Shown: positions 11,001 to 22,179 of the stretch, one piece after another | Position numbering within the stretch: the stretch's first letter is position 1 | Layout of the letters: each line of letters opens with the position of its first letter | Assembly (NCBI GenBank): GCA_022835595.1 | Contig: BQUP01000002.1 | Coordinates: 1,598,534-1,662,533 of the forward strand | DNA: 64,000 nucleotides | Direction of reading: 5' to 3' | Source: Cystobasidium ongulense | Taxonomy: Eukaryota; Basidiomycota; Cystobasidiomycetes; Cystobasidiales; Cystobasidiaceae | The notes under the pieces: model-generated | What the model was told of the DNA's origin: nothing | The model's input: the letters and a program-made list of their open reading frames with translations, nothing else | Database searches by the model: none | Position numbers and translations under genes: made by a program

Positions 11001-12774
11001 ATATATTCTTGCTACTCTGCGCACGCTCGGCTACACCACATTGATGGCAGGAGACGGTACGAACGACGTCGGAGCACTGAAGCAGGCCCACATCGGTGTT
11101 GCCCTTCTCAATGGAAGCGAAGATGATCTCAAGAAGATCGCTGAACACCAGAAAATAGATCGCATCAAGAAGGTCTACGAAAGTCAACTTAAGCTATCTC
11201 AACGGTTCAACGCTCCTCCTCCACCGGTCCCTGCCGCCCTTGCTCAGGCTTTCCCAGAAATGGTCGTTGCGCAACAAAAAGCCAAGGATGATCTCGTTAC
11301 AGCTCGTCGTGTGGACCCATACAGCAAAGTAAGCTGATCTAATCTGCATGTCGCCTGTATGCTCATGTTCTTATCTGCTGTACAGTTCAACATGAGCTCC
11401 TTGACAGACAAACTGACAGAGATGGAAGACGACAATGAGCCTCCTACTATCAAATTGGGCGATGCTTCAGTAGCAGCACCTTTCACGTCGAAGCTAGCCA
11501 ATGTACAAGCAAGTATGTGAAAATTCAATCATGGTATTTCGCAAGTGCTGACGTGTATTCCTCAGTTACTCATATCATCCGGCAAGGTCGATGCACACTG
11601 GTGGCTACGACCCAAATGTACAAGATTTTAGCCCTCAACTGCTTGATCTCTGCATATAGTCTTAGCGTGCAGTACCTGGACGGTATCAAATTTGGCGACT
11701 ATCAGGTTACGATTACTGGGTAGGTCTTTGTTCTTACTTATGCTTGCATCATTTTCGGTACTAACTTATATCACCGCTTCGCAGAATGCTCATGTCTGTG
11801 GTAAGATAGACGGTGTCAACGTCCGGCAAGTATCTCACTGACCGTTTCATCAACAGTGCTTCCTTTGCATATCGAGAGCAAAGGTACGAATTTAGATCCA
11901 TTCAAGGCGAACAGTGGCCCCAGACTAAGTTTTGCCCCTTCTCAGCCAATCGAAAAACTTTCGAAAGAGAGACCCCTTAGCAACATCTTCAATCCTTACA
12001 TCGTTCTATCAGTCCTACTACAATTCTCGATTCACATCGTTTCCCTGCTATACATGACATGGCTCTGCAATGTCACAGACCCGTAAGTCTGATGAAATGA
12101 CAACAAGGACGGATTCTAACGTTTCGTCATACTACAGTCGCTCGGAAGCAGTCGACCTTGAAGCAGACTTCAAACCGAATCTCTTGAACTCGGCAGTATA
12201 CCTTATCTCGCTATCGCAGCAAGTATCGACATTTGCCGTGAACTTCCAGGGTCGTCCATTCCGGGAGGGCATCACCGAGAATCCGACCCTTTACTATGGC
12301 TTGCTGTACGTACCTGCTTGGTTTCTTACAAAGCTCAAGCTGACCTAATTTGGTCTTTTTAGCTCTGTAGCATTGGTCGCTATCAACGGAGCCACCAATT
12401 TTGTTCCTGAAATCAACAGCTGGCTTCAGCTTGTAGACATGGATACATCGGTATGTGTGGCTACTGAGCTATAAAGGCTGTCTGGAGACTGACCTATACT
12501 GCGTAATTTGATGACGACCAGTTCCGTCTCAAATTGACCACGTGCATGGTATTAGACTACGCCGGTGCATGGCTCGTCGACATCGTTCTCAAGCGAACTC
12601 TTGCGGACGTCAAACCACGAGCCAGTGCGTATACGTTCGTGCATCATCCATGCTTCTTCGCTGACGCTATATACATCTGCAGTCATTACTCGCGGCTTAG
12701 ATCGAAGAGAAGCACGCAGGGCAATTGAAGAGAAGGAAGCTGCTACCGCCGAAGCAGAGAAGAAGTCTGCATAG
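8052..12774 (+). CDS. SPF1: P5A-type ATPase, ER transmembrane-helix dislocase / manganese homeostasis
   Basis: Multi-exon gene; the first exons are 8052-8336, 8458-8916, 8978-9104, 9164-9721, 9791-9911, 9971-10445, 10503-10628 and 10687-11328, with several small ones to 12774. P-type ATPase signatures appear in order: the P5A hallmark [13 protein letters not shown] in TM4, the phosphorylation site [12 protein letters not shown], the nucleotide-domain KGAPE motif, [16 protein letters not shown] and [18 protein letters not shown]. The C-terminal membrane half contains [19 protein letters not shown] and [12 protein letters not shown], as in Spf1/ATP13A1. Length, about 1200 aa, fits the family. 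The protein sits in the ER membrane and extracts mistargeted tail-anchored or signal-bearing helices (family knowledge). The first in-frame ATG at 8052 gives MLPRPPST; no better upstream ATG exists in the frame. Its 3' end lies 118 nt from the convergent HDAC stop. Confidence 0.95.
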
Positions 12775-12892
12775 AAGGTGGTGTGACATATACCTTTATT
12801 CGCGTATCGTAGCACCTATTTAGACGCAGTCTATTGTGACAACATAGAAACACACCTCGAGACAACAAAGTTTCGTTGCAGGCAAACATGAT

Positions 12893-15091
12893 TTAGTCCA
12901 CCTTCGTGACTGGCTCTATTGGCGTCGGCGCAGGTTCTCTCGGCTCTTCTGTAGCGAGGACCTCCTCCGAAGGAGCTGCTGGTGGTGTTGGCAATGTTGC
13001 GCTTTTGTCTGTCGGAGTGCTCTCTGATGCAGCCTTCGGCGCCGATTCTTCTGCTTCGAGGCGGACTCTTTTCTGCGATGCTGCCCCTGTTCTCTGCCGC
13101 TGTACGTCTTCTTCGTCGTCTGACTCTTCGAATTCTGCGTCATTCATGCGCAATGAATCAAGCAGGCGTTCTATTAGACATCAAATTAGCATCAGGCCAG
13201 GCGATTGTTTCCGAATCAGTGAAATAGGCCTACGCGGTTTCCGAACGTTGGGATCATCGAGATCTTCATCCACCTCCATCTCATCGTGATCCAATCTAGG
13301 GATGTTTGACATCTGCACTGACGGAGCATGCGTGTTGCTACGCATATTTTCGAAAATCTGGGTCTTGATTTTGGCTAGGTATTCTGGCGTGTTGAGATCC
13401 TCCATGTTTGAAGGCAGGACGTCGAGTTGATAGGTTGGTCCAAAGTATTCATAGTACTCGTTGATAGGTATTTCTGAAGATGCAGGAATCAGAATCAGCC
13501 CCTATCGCGCCTTGCGACATTGAATCTGTCTGTTGCTTACGACCTCCCAACTCAACGCCTGCTGCGAGGCCAGTCTCGAATGCCCACGCTCGACTAACAT
13601 TACGTATCGTATAACCACCCCCGCCAAGAAGTAAGGTAGGAAGATTGAATGATTTGACGAACTGGACACAATTTGCATGCCCACGCATGGTAAGGTTGAA
13701 TGGTCCTAACCGATCACCGGACAGTGAGTCGGCACCACACTGCAGAACAACAGCCGAAGGCTTGTACCATTCCATCACATGGCTGATGACCTGCATTTAT
13801 GAATTCTTTATTTAGTACATAGTTGAGTCTTAGAAAGCATGCGCCAAGCAAATTACGTACCGGTTCAAAGACACTCTTGTAGTTGTCGTCGGTGATACCG
13901 TCTCGCAGCGGCACGTTGCATGCGTACTGCTTTCCTTTGCCAGCTCCGATGTCCTTGAATTCGCCTAAAATCAGCCTAATTTAGAAAAAGCACTTGCCAG
14001 CAGATACAACTCACCCTTAATTCGCCAGTCCCGGGGAAGAACTCGCCGTACTTGTGGAAACTGACGGTCATCACGCGATCCGTCGTATAGAAAGCCTCCT
14101 CGACACCATCACCGTGGTGGACGTCAATGTCGATGTAGAGCACACGAGAGTGGTAGCTGAACCGAGAAATGTAGGTCAGCTTGAAGACCTTATCGGGCAT
14201 TGTGTATGTTGGCAAGGGTTCTTACCGTAACAATTCCAGAATACCCAGGACAATATCTATTCGTCGATCCTGTGACATCAGCACCAAGACAGTCTTGTAG
14301 GTACTGCGAAAGCATATCTTGCTCACCATTCACGTAGCAGAAGCCACTGGCCTCTGATTTCTTGGCGTGATGCAGGCCTCCAGCCCAATTGACAGCTATG
14401 TCACACTTGTCGCGGGACAAACGGGCAGCACCCTCTGATAGAACGAACGGCACGGATCAGAGGTTTGTTTTGACTAAGGAGAAATGTCCTAAAAGCCTGG
14501 ACGCACCCATTGAGCCACCTGCTGAGATGGTACAATACTCGAAAAGTCCATCGAAGACTGGGCAATCGTCTCCTACATTGACTGTGACAAAGCATTCAGT
14601 ACACCATCAAATGACCCTTGATATGACTTACATTTTGCCTGCTCTCTGCCAAAGTTGTCCATATTGTCGGGGGTGATCCTCGCTAGGAAATCTACGTATT
14701 CATCGGTGTGAAACTGTGCCATTTCTTTGCGGGTTGCCGGTTTCGCACGCTACAAGAAGGTACAGACAGACTGGTAAGCTTGATACTACAACCAGCCAGG
14801 TACGCCCTGTCCAGCCAGCCAGCCAACTCACGAAGATTTCCATGCGCTTGTACAAGCCGTAACTGCAGGCGACATGGCAGAACATGGTCAGCAGGGTATG
14901 CGGATTGAATGTATCCAGCAAGCAGGAGAGACAAGGCAGACGCACTTCATGACGAGCGAGTGGGTCATCTTTATCCTGTGCGGCTTCATGGGGTGTCCGT
15001 TTCCATAGTGGTAGTTGCCGATGTCCGAGTCGAAGAAGTAGCAGACGCGCTTCTTCTGCTCGCCCGCGATGGGCATGAGGACTGAAGCCAT
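12893..15091 (-). CDS. RPD3: class I histone deacetylase (RPD3/HDAC1 type)
   Basis: Minus-strand multi-exon gene starting [20 protein letters not shown] at 15091. The deacetylase core is complete: [15 protein letters not shown], the active-site tract [71 protein letters not shown] and [17 protein letters not shown]. These hold the His-His pair, the zinc-binding Asp/His and the tyrosine-bearing glycine loop. [18 protein letters not shown] ends the fold. The C-terminal tail (about 13300 down to 12893) is low-complexity, rich in E, P, T and A, and variable as in other fungal RPD3 proteins. It removes acetyl groups from histone tails in Sin3/Rpd3 complexes in the nucleus (family knowledge). Head to head with the V-ATPase subunit F gene. 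Confidence 0.95.
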
Positions 15092-15473
15092 GGTGGATGG
15101 GGTGTGTCGTGGTCTGTAGCCGGGTCTCTATCGCTTGCTGCTGTCTATCACTATCTCGCTGCACGATAGACGAGGTCCAGCTATCACGGCGTGCAGATGC
15201 GCTGCGAACACGCTTCAAGCGGGCTTGGGACAGTACAGTCTTGTGCCGTCTGTGGAAGTGTGCTGTGCTGTGCTGTGCTGTCTTGCTGCTGTCCGTTATC
15301 TTGCTGCATACACCTCTCCATCCATCGGCCAGTCCGTCGAAAGAAAAGAGGCAGCGAGTGGAAATGGCGACTCTTTGCTCTTCTGCCAACTCGACACTCG
15401 ACATTGCATACGGTAGCTGCAGTGCATTGGATCACCTACAACACACTCGTCACTCTCGAACAAGCAGCCAGCC
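15092..15473. promoter_or_regulatory. shared divergent promoter, histone deacetylase / VMA7
   Basis: Only 382 nt separate the two start codons, so both core promoters must lie here. No clear TATA box. The strand that reads toward VMA7 is pyrimidine-rich near 15284-15330, and a short GCTGT microsatellite sits in the middle. Confidence 0.6.
15262..15281 (+). repeat. (GCTGT)4 microsatellite
   Basis: Four perfect tandem copies of GCTGT in the HDAC-VMA7 divergent promoter, followed by further imperfect CTG-rich sequence. Confidence 0.9.
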
Positions 15474-16063
15474 ATGTCCGCAGGCGCAGCGGCAGCTGGA
15501 ATGCAGGCGGGCGCAGATAGACACCTCATAGCGAGTATCGGGGACGAGGTGGGTGGATGGAGGCATCACTACTGTGACAAGCTCGTCCAGCTGATTCGAA
15601 CGATGCTGCTCGCTTGCTGGCTGCTCCAGGACACCATCACCGGCCTGCTGCTCGCTGGAACTGGACACATCTCTGAAAAGGGCAAGAAGAATTTCCTGGT
15701 CGTCGACTCGAGTGTGTGATGGATGACATGACCGTCTTCACGTCTGTGCTTACCATTGACCTGCCTGCAGAAACACAAACGAGCACCATCGAGGCAGCTT
15801 TCCAGGACATGACTGACCGTCCCGATGTAGCGATCCTCCTCATCAACCAGCACATTGCAGAGAAGATCCGCCCCCTGCTCGAACACTACACGCAGGCCTT
15901 TCCTGCGGTACTCGAGATTCCCAGCAAGGAGCATCCGTATGGTAGGTGTCTACATCCTGGTGGCGAATTGAGGATATATGTACTGACGGCGTCGGTCGGT
16001 GTATTTGCAGACCCATCCAAAGACAGCGTGCTCCGAAGAGTCAAGAAGCTTGCGGGAGAGTAG
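15474..16063 (+). CDS. VMA7: V-type proton ATPase subunit F
   Basis: Four exons (15474-15548, 15630-15711, 15771-15941, 16011-16063) give a protein of about 126 aa, the usual size. The conserved N-terminal HLIASIGDE is followed by [12 protein letters not shown], then FLVVDS, the [20 protein letters not shown] strand-helix and [15 protein letters not shown] with a basic C-terminal helix. Subunit F sits in the central rotor stalk of the V1 sector and couples ATP hydrolysis to proton pumping into vacuoles and other acidic compartments (family knowledge). Start chosen at the only ATG giving the short N-terminal extension before HLIASIGDE. Confidence 0.95.
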
Positions 16064-16461
16064 TCCTACGTCCCTGCAAGTCGATCTTCGTCGGTCGATG
16101 TGTACGAATACTGTGATTCTATGTAGCTATGGCACTGTCACGCATGATCTTCATTAGGAAGGCAGAGACTTCTTAATTGACCTCCCTTACGCATACACGC
16201 TAGGCGTCACGCTGCAGCATCCACTGCTTGCGCTTTGCGTATGCTTCAGCACACTTGAGGTGAGGTGCAAAGGTGCTAGGTACTCCGAAGGCGAAGAAGC
16301 CAGCACACAGGCCAGAAGAGAGTGTGCTTAGTGGGAGGTATTACTCTAAATTATGAAAACCAACAAAATGATGTGTTTGCGAATGCGACAACAAATGACA
16401 ACAATGCCTCCGTTCATAATATAGCAAAGAAAGGCCGTTACGAATAGAGTACTCGATAACG
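16064..16461. other. convergent intergenic region, VMA7 / UTP5
   Basis: 398 nt with no supported gene; 3' UTRs of both neighbours are expected here. Confidence 0.5.
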
Positions 16462-19387
16462 TTACTCTTCGTCGTCCTCCTCGCCGCTTTCCGATTCATC
16501 GCCCTCACTGTCATCGTTGATAAAGTCACTCTCATAACGGTCAAGATCGTCCTCATCCTCATCCAAGCTATCTTCATGTATCACTCCATTCAGCTTGACT
16601 CCGGATGAACGGGACTTGACAGGTAGTCCATCCTCATCTGAACCTTCGTTTTCGCTTTCTTCAGCTTCGACATCCAAGAATCCGTTCACTGTTGGCTTGG
16701 TCTTGGATTTTGTTTTGCGCAGCGCCGGAATATCATCTTCATCCTCGCTATCTACCTCCTCGTCCTCATCGTCGTCAAGCTCATCTCCCGATAAATCGCC
16801 ATTAGCCATGATGAGATCTTCAATATCCTCCTCGTCGCCTTCCTCTGCTGGCTCGATTGCCATGAGACCGTTCTTGATGGCATCGGCTTCCTCGTCTTCG
16901 GCATCACTGCTGCTGGAGCTCTCGCTTTCTTCGCCCTCTACATACTTCTTGACAGGAATAGCATTTGGTTTGTTGAAGCTCCGAGCAGGCGTTAATTTCT
17001 GTGATACAACAGCGTCTTGAATAGGATTCGCGCGAATGTCGATCTGGGAGACGACCAAGTCCAGCCGCCCACTCAGCGCTAACAGTTGCGAATGGAAAGA
17101 CATGCGTGATTCCAGAGTAGCGTGTAATGCTGAGAGTCGCTCAACGAGGGAAGGTAACTAGAGGGAACCGGTGTCAGTCTATTGATTTAGAAATGCTGCG
17201 AACAAGGCGGGGCGACTCACAGTGATGAGATAGCCCAAATGGACAATCAGAACGTTCCGGAGCCATTCAATAAGGACCTGACCGCGGCTAGCATCTACTC
17301 CTCCGGTACCCTCGCCTGTTCCGTTGCGAGTACGGCTAAGGCGCTCGACCAGAGCTTCGACCAGCGGCAACACTAGCGTGCTTGGAACGCGTCGGACGGT
17401 TGCTCGAATGACCTTAACATTCTTTTCCGCCAGACACGTCTCCAACAAACGCACATCGGCAGAGTGTAAAGCCTGCACCAAGGATTGCGATGTTGACATT
17501 GCATCCGCGATGCGATTCTTGCTGGCACTGTTACGGCCTCCGCTTCTTCGGGGTTTGCGTTGCGTAGGGTCATCGACCATATCGTCTCCGCGTCCATCCC
17601 GGACATGCAGGTCCTTGAGTCTTTCTGCTATCGTTGGCTCGGCTGCTGGATCTACAATTTGTGTCGAGGGCGCAAATGCCACCGAAGGGTCGCGAGCGGC
17701 TTCTGCCGAGGATACGCTTGCCAGTCGAGGCTCGCTGTAGGCTGCCCGTGGCTGAAAACAACGGATTAGATAGTTAAGTGGATAGAAGGAAAGTAGGCTT
17801 ACTGCCTCTGCACCGATATGCCCATTGACGCCCGTCAAGTTACCGTGTTGCTTGTGCGCAACCTCTAAGGTGGTAATATAGGAGCCAGCTTCGTCCCGAT
17901 ATGTCTAGCAAAGTAGAGACCAAAGATTAGATTCTGCTAAACTCGATTTGATGGATGCTCTCGCTTACCAGAAGTTCTAGAGAGGGTTTCAGCACGCCTG
18001 CTGCAACATATACTGTACTGGCAGGACTTGAAAGCACGTAGGCGTCTGTACAAGGAACAGAGGCTTGACTTGAAGTGATGGTGGAAAGTATCTTGAGAGA
18101 GCGGACATCGCTGTGTTTCCGTCTGCGATGTTTGCTGGCTGGTGCCTCGCTAGCGGCGTTTTGTTGAGATGACGAAGGATCAAATGCTGCCTCCAACGAA
18201 ATGATTCTGGCAGCATCAGAGGAGACAGAGCATATCACGTCGTTGTTTGGTGCTATCGCGATACGACGGGGCTCTTCGTCCAGGCCGAGAGTAGCTATCA
18301 GAATACCTGTAGCTGTCTCGTCGGCAGAGGGCGCTGTCGGAGCGGACCACAAACTGATAAAGCGGTCCCCTTTAGCAATGGAGATGAAGTGTGCTACTTG
18401 CGAAGCTGTTGAAACGCTTGAAATAGTCGGAGAAGACTCGCGGTCAACCCACGCCAGCTGGCTGATGGCCGAAGCATGACCGCTGCACTCGGAACGCAGA
18501 TGGATGCGAGGTCTTTCGAATGCATCAGATGTGCCTTGTTTGGGTGTTGGCAAAGGCATCTCGAACAGCTTGATGCTGAACTGTCCCACAAGCACTTGTA
18601 CTGTTATAGACTGTGTGGCGGAATTTTCCTGTCCATCGTGGTCGCCATTGGTTTGTGGGGCTTTCGAGAGCATGTAGCGAACTGCGACTTGGGAGCATGA
18701 TGCACACTGTGTGTCGTATTGTGCAACGGGTTTGCCTTTTGTGCCGGATAATCGAGGGAGTGTCCATACTGACAGCTGGCCGGCCGACGTGCAGCTCCAC
18801 AGATAGGATGGGGCTTTTAGATTCGCAGGGCTCGGGCATGAGAGCGACACGGGAGGCGAGATGACTGAAGGGTGTGAGAGCGTCTGAATGACGGTGGATT
18901 GGGTTGGATGGAGCAGCAGAATTGAGTTGCTCTTGAGTCCAAGCGCCAGGACTTCGACGAGCGAGGAAGCTTCGCCGGCTGCTTCCTGAGCTAACGCTGC
19001 GACACCTGTGTCTGATGGCTTCTCGCCGCTCTGTTCATCATCGTGCTCGCCGTTGACGCCTTTCCGACGCTTTCTTCCTCGAGATGCTGTTTTTTCATCG
19101 CCGGCAATGCTGCTGCTGGACGGCACTTCTGCCCACTCGAGCGACGAGACTCGCTCAGCAGCACTCGCACTCGCCCATCTACCCACACACTGGCCAGAGT
19201 GCACCTCGAATATCCGCACGCTGTCTGCGTCGACGGCAACGCTGCACTGGGCGAAAAGCCTGCCAGAGGGCGAGAATCGAGTGACGAGGTTCGCAGCGTC
19301 GACCACCGCTGGCTGCGAGAGCGACGAGGTTGTCCGCGGCCTCTCGCTGGACGCCTGGACGGCCTGTTTGCCTGCCTTCTTGCCCAT
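16462..19387 (-). CDS. UTP5: t-UTP / SSU-processome WD40 protein (WDR43 homologue)
   Basis: Minus-strand gene starting MGKKAGKQAVQ at 19387. A WD40 propeller makes up the N-terminal two-thirds: TRFSPSGRLFAQCS, VRIFEVHSGQCVGRW, LKSNSILLLHPTQ, GDRFISLWSA. The C-terminal Utp12 domain includes ETCLAEKNVKVIRATVRRV, LVEALVERLSRT, WLRNVLIVHLGYLI and SFHSQLLALSGRLDL. It ends in a very acidic Asp/Glu/Ser tail, a normal feature of nucleolar proteins. Utp5 belongs to the t-UTP/UtpA subcomplex that links rDNA transcription to early pre-18S processing (family knowledge). An in-frame upstream extension lacks an ATG, so 19387 is the start. The Ser-rich open frame opposite the acidic tail is a shadow. Confidence 0.9.
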
Positions 19388-19734
19388 GTTGCTGCTGATG
19401 CTGGCTTGTCGAGGAAATGCTGGATTTGCAGCTGTCAAAGTGGAAGGATTCGACTATTCTCTGGGAGCAGCTTTCTCTCTCCTGCAAGCTGTCTTGAGGT
19501 GCGTGACTGTCTCCAACAATGCAAATAGCTTTAACCTCTCCCTGTCTACGCCTTCTCCAATCTTTCTTGCTTCCAGTCGTAAAAGAGAAAAGCCTCGACT
19601 CTACAAAATGTGGCAAACTACTACAAGTTGAAGCACGACGAAAATCAACATCATTGCAGGCTGACTACGACGACGATGCGGTGTTACTACAAGCGACAGT
19701 TCTATGCTACATTCGGGTCGTGTTCAAAGAGCCA
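19388..19734. other. intergenic between UTP5 and the FN3/coiled-coil gene
   Basis: 347 nt holding the UTP5 promoter and the 3' UTR of the next minus-strand gene. No gene seen. Confidence 0.5.
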
Positions 19735-21844
19735 TCAATCAGCCTTCTCGGGTACCGGCACTCCCCCTGCTGATTTGCCAGTACTGCCTCCGCGGACGCC
19801 CCCAGCAACCTTCGACGCCCAGCTATTCGGACTTGACCACGCGAATCGAGAGCCTGCACCTCTTCCAGTGCCCGCTGCTGTCGGAGCGCCGTCGCCTATC
19901 GCCTGTTCTCCGCTGATGGCACTCGTTTTCTCTCCTCCTTCGCTCTCTTCGGATGACAACGGGACACTACGCCGTTCGTCACCACCCAAAACACTACTAG
20001 GACGATGCGCTACCTCTGCGCTGGGCTCAGCCGCTGTGCCCTCGGGCGTCGCCAGCTTAGGCAGCCGACTGGCCGAGTCGGACGATTTGAATGCACCAGG
20101 ACCATTGCGCTGGTCCACTGGAGGAACTGCGTGTTGACCTTGCACATGTGCTTGTTGATGTTGTACAGCTCTTGCTTGCATTCGCTCACGTCCGCCACGA
20201 ACTGCGTTGTGCGGGACATGTTGTGCATGGCCCCCGATTCCGCTTCCAGGGTGCGAGAGATGCGAGCTGAAGCCGTGAGGAGGCAGATGATGCTGATATG
20301 GGAAACGCCGGCGATGATCATCTACGAGCCTCCGGAGATCTGCCTCGAGAGTGGCCTGCAGTAAACCATAGTGATCAGCAAATCTCTCTACATAAGTGGC
20401 ATCTATGACAGACGAAGATGAAAGTATGCACTTACTAATTGAATGTTGTAGGTGGGTAAGAGTTCCCTTTCCAGCTTCATCTTTTTCGCCAAAACCTCTT
20501 CCTCCCTTTCAGCAGCTTTGTCGAGGCGCTCTTTCAGATTTGACAGTTCCGCATCTTCCTTGTCTGCTTCCTCTTTGAAATGCTTCTCCAGCTCCTCCAG
20601 CTGGCTCTTCCGCCGTTCGAGACGAGTACCGGTCAGCTTCTCCGTCTCCTCAAGCTCTTCGATCTGCTCTTGAATGGTTTCGTGTTCCGCGTCCTCGTCA
20701 GCTGCCACCTCACGCAGCCTGCTTGTACTGTCCTCCAGCATGTGTATCCGTTGTCGATGACGTTGATCTTCTCGGGTCATTTTGTCGTTGGCTCGTCGCA
20801 TGGAGGAAATGGAAGACTGTAATGCACTCTCCTTCTGTTTTGCGGTCACTCGAAGTTTGTCGAGCATTGACCTGAGGGATGCTTCGGCGTCGTTGTGCGT
20901 GGATGGACCAGAGCTGGGGTCGTGCGAGGAGTATGGTGGTGGTGGCACGTCCGGCTCGGTCGCATCTAGTGTCCTGACAGAGGCTGCAGCTCTAACGTTT
21001 TCCTCTGAATCAGAGATCTCGGAGAGACCCTCGGCTTCGACTGTGTCGTCTTCTGGATACATAGATATGTTAGAGCAGACATTACACAGGAGAATGGGCT
21101 CAGCCTACCATCGTCTACTCCTTCCTCGAATACACCGAGTTCGATATGATAATTCTGACCGGGCGTTAATCCCCAGACAAGTATGCTCGAAGACGAGAGG
21201 CTTGGGTCGTCACTGGACTGCCTAGAGCTGTCTGTGTCGAAAAATGAGGAGTCTGTGTGGAAAACATGCGGCCAGGCTGCCGAATTGAGCTTGATGGAAA
21301 TGTTCGGGGGTTGTGGCGGATTTGACATAATCCTTTCTGAGCTCGTCGAGGCGGCTCGACTTCTGCGAGTCGCAGTTGTCTGGTTAGCCATGGATGAGGT
21401 GGATCCCAGAGATGTGTCGAGATGCTGATGGGTGTTGCTGCTCTCTTGCATAGGCTGTCCAAAGACGGACAGCGAGACAGATGTCGAGCTCACGTCCACT
21501 ACCTCGAGATGCATCCTCTTGAGCCTGCTAGAGGACGCAAGAACGGCGCTGCTGGCCGAATCATCAACTTGGTCTGCGTCGTCGTAGTCTTCGTTGTCGC
21601 CGTCGTCCTGCTCCTCCTCGCTGTCGTTGTGCTGCTGCAATTCTCCATTGCCGTCTTCAAGCGTGGCCTCGCTGTTTGGAGGCTGCCATGGTCTGACAAG
21701 CTTCCACTTGGACGACGAGGACGACGACGAAGACGGCGCGCTCTGCTTCTGCGTGTTGTTGCTGCTCTTGCCTGAAGCCCGTCTGCTTGTCATTGTCGAG
21801 CCGCCAGTGCCGGCAGCAGCGCCAGCAGCGACAGCGTTGTGCAT
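19735..21844 (-). CDS. FN3-like and coiled-coil protein, function unassigned
   Basis: Three exons on the minus strand, start taken at the ATG at 21844. The N-terminus is low-complexity (Ser runs, acidic blocks). A folded segment follows with NISIKLNSAAWPHVF and ILVWGLTPGQNYHIELGV, which looks like the last strands of a fibronectin-III-like domain. The second exon encodes a long heptad-rich coiled coil (about 20460-20900, E/K/R/L-rich) preceded by PPPPYSSHD. The third exon (about 20370-19735) is His/Gln/Pro-rich and ends in a Gly/Ser/Pro tail. This order is found in conserved fungal proteins of poorly known role (Nnf2- or AcrB-like names are possible), but I cannot assign one. An upstream non-coding exon or an earlier ATG cannot be excluded. 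Confidence 0.65.
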
Positions 21845-22179
21845 GGGCTGGCGAGCTGGCGTGAGATGTGTGGTGTGCAGCTGGGCGTGGAAGTCGTCTG
21901 TAGTCTTTTTCAAGTGTAAGTCCAGTTGGAGCAATCAAGACCGAGCCGTGTTCAAACGCCGAGTTATAACTTGAATCGAGTTGACCATTTCAAGCTTTTC
22001 ATCTTGCCCAACTCGACACACCTCGTCGAGCATCTCAGCGTAAATACACATCCTGAAGAAACGGCACTCTGATTCTCCTCAAGTCTTACATGCTCGTTCT
22101 TGCTCGACTCTCTTAAAGCTGTTCGCCATCCGACACGTGCTGCGTTGAGGTACTGCATCATATCTATTGGCCGTCTTCC
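21845..22179. promoter_or_regulatory. divergent promoter, FN3/coiled-coil gene / ALG3
   Basis: 335 nt between two divergent start codons. No TATA box or other recognisable element. Confidence 0.4.

Noticed and set aside
15097-15531. 144-aa plus-strand open frame and 234-aa minus-strand open frame (14700-15404) at the HDAC/VMA7 promoter
   Set aside because: Both run across the first exons and introns of HDAC or VMA7 in the wrong frame and are Cys/Ser/Arg-rich shadows.
16595-17020. Ser-rich 141-aa plus-strand open frame
   Set aside because: Exact antisense shadow of the acidic Asp/Glu/Ser tail of UTP5.
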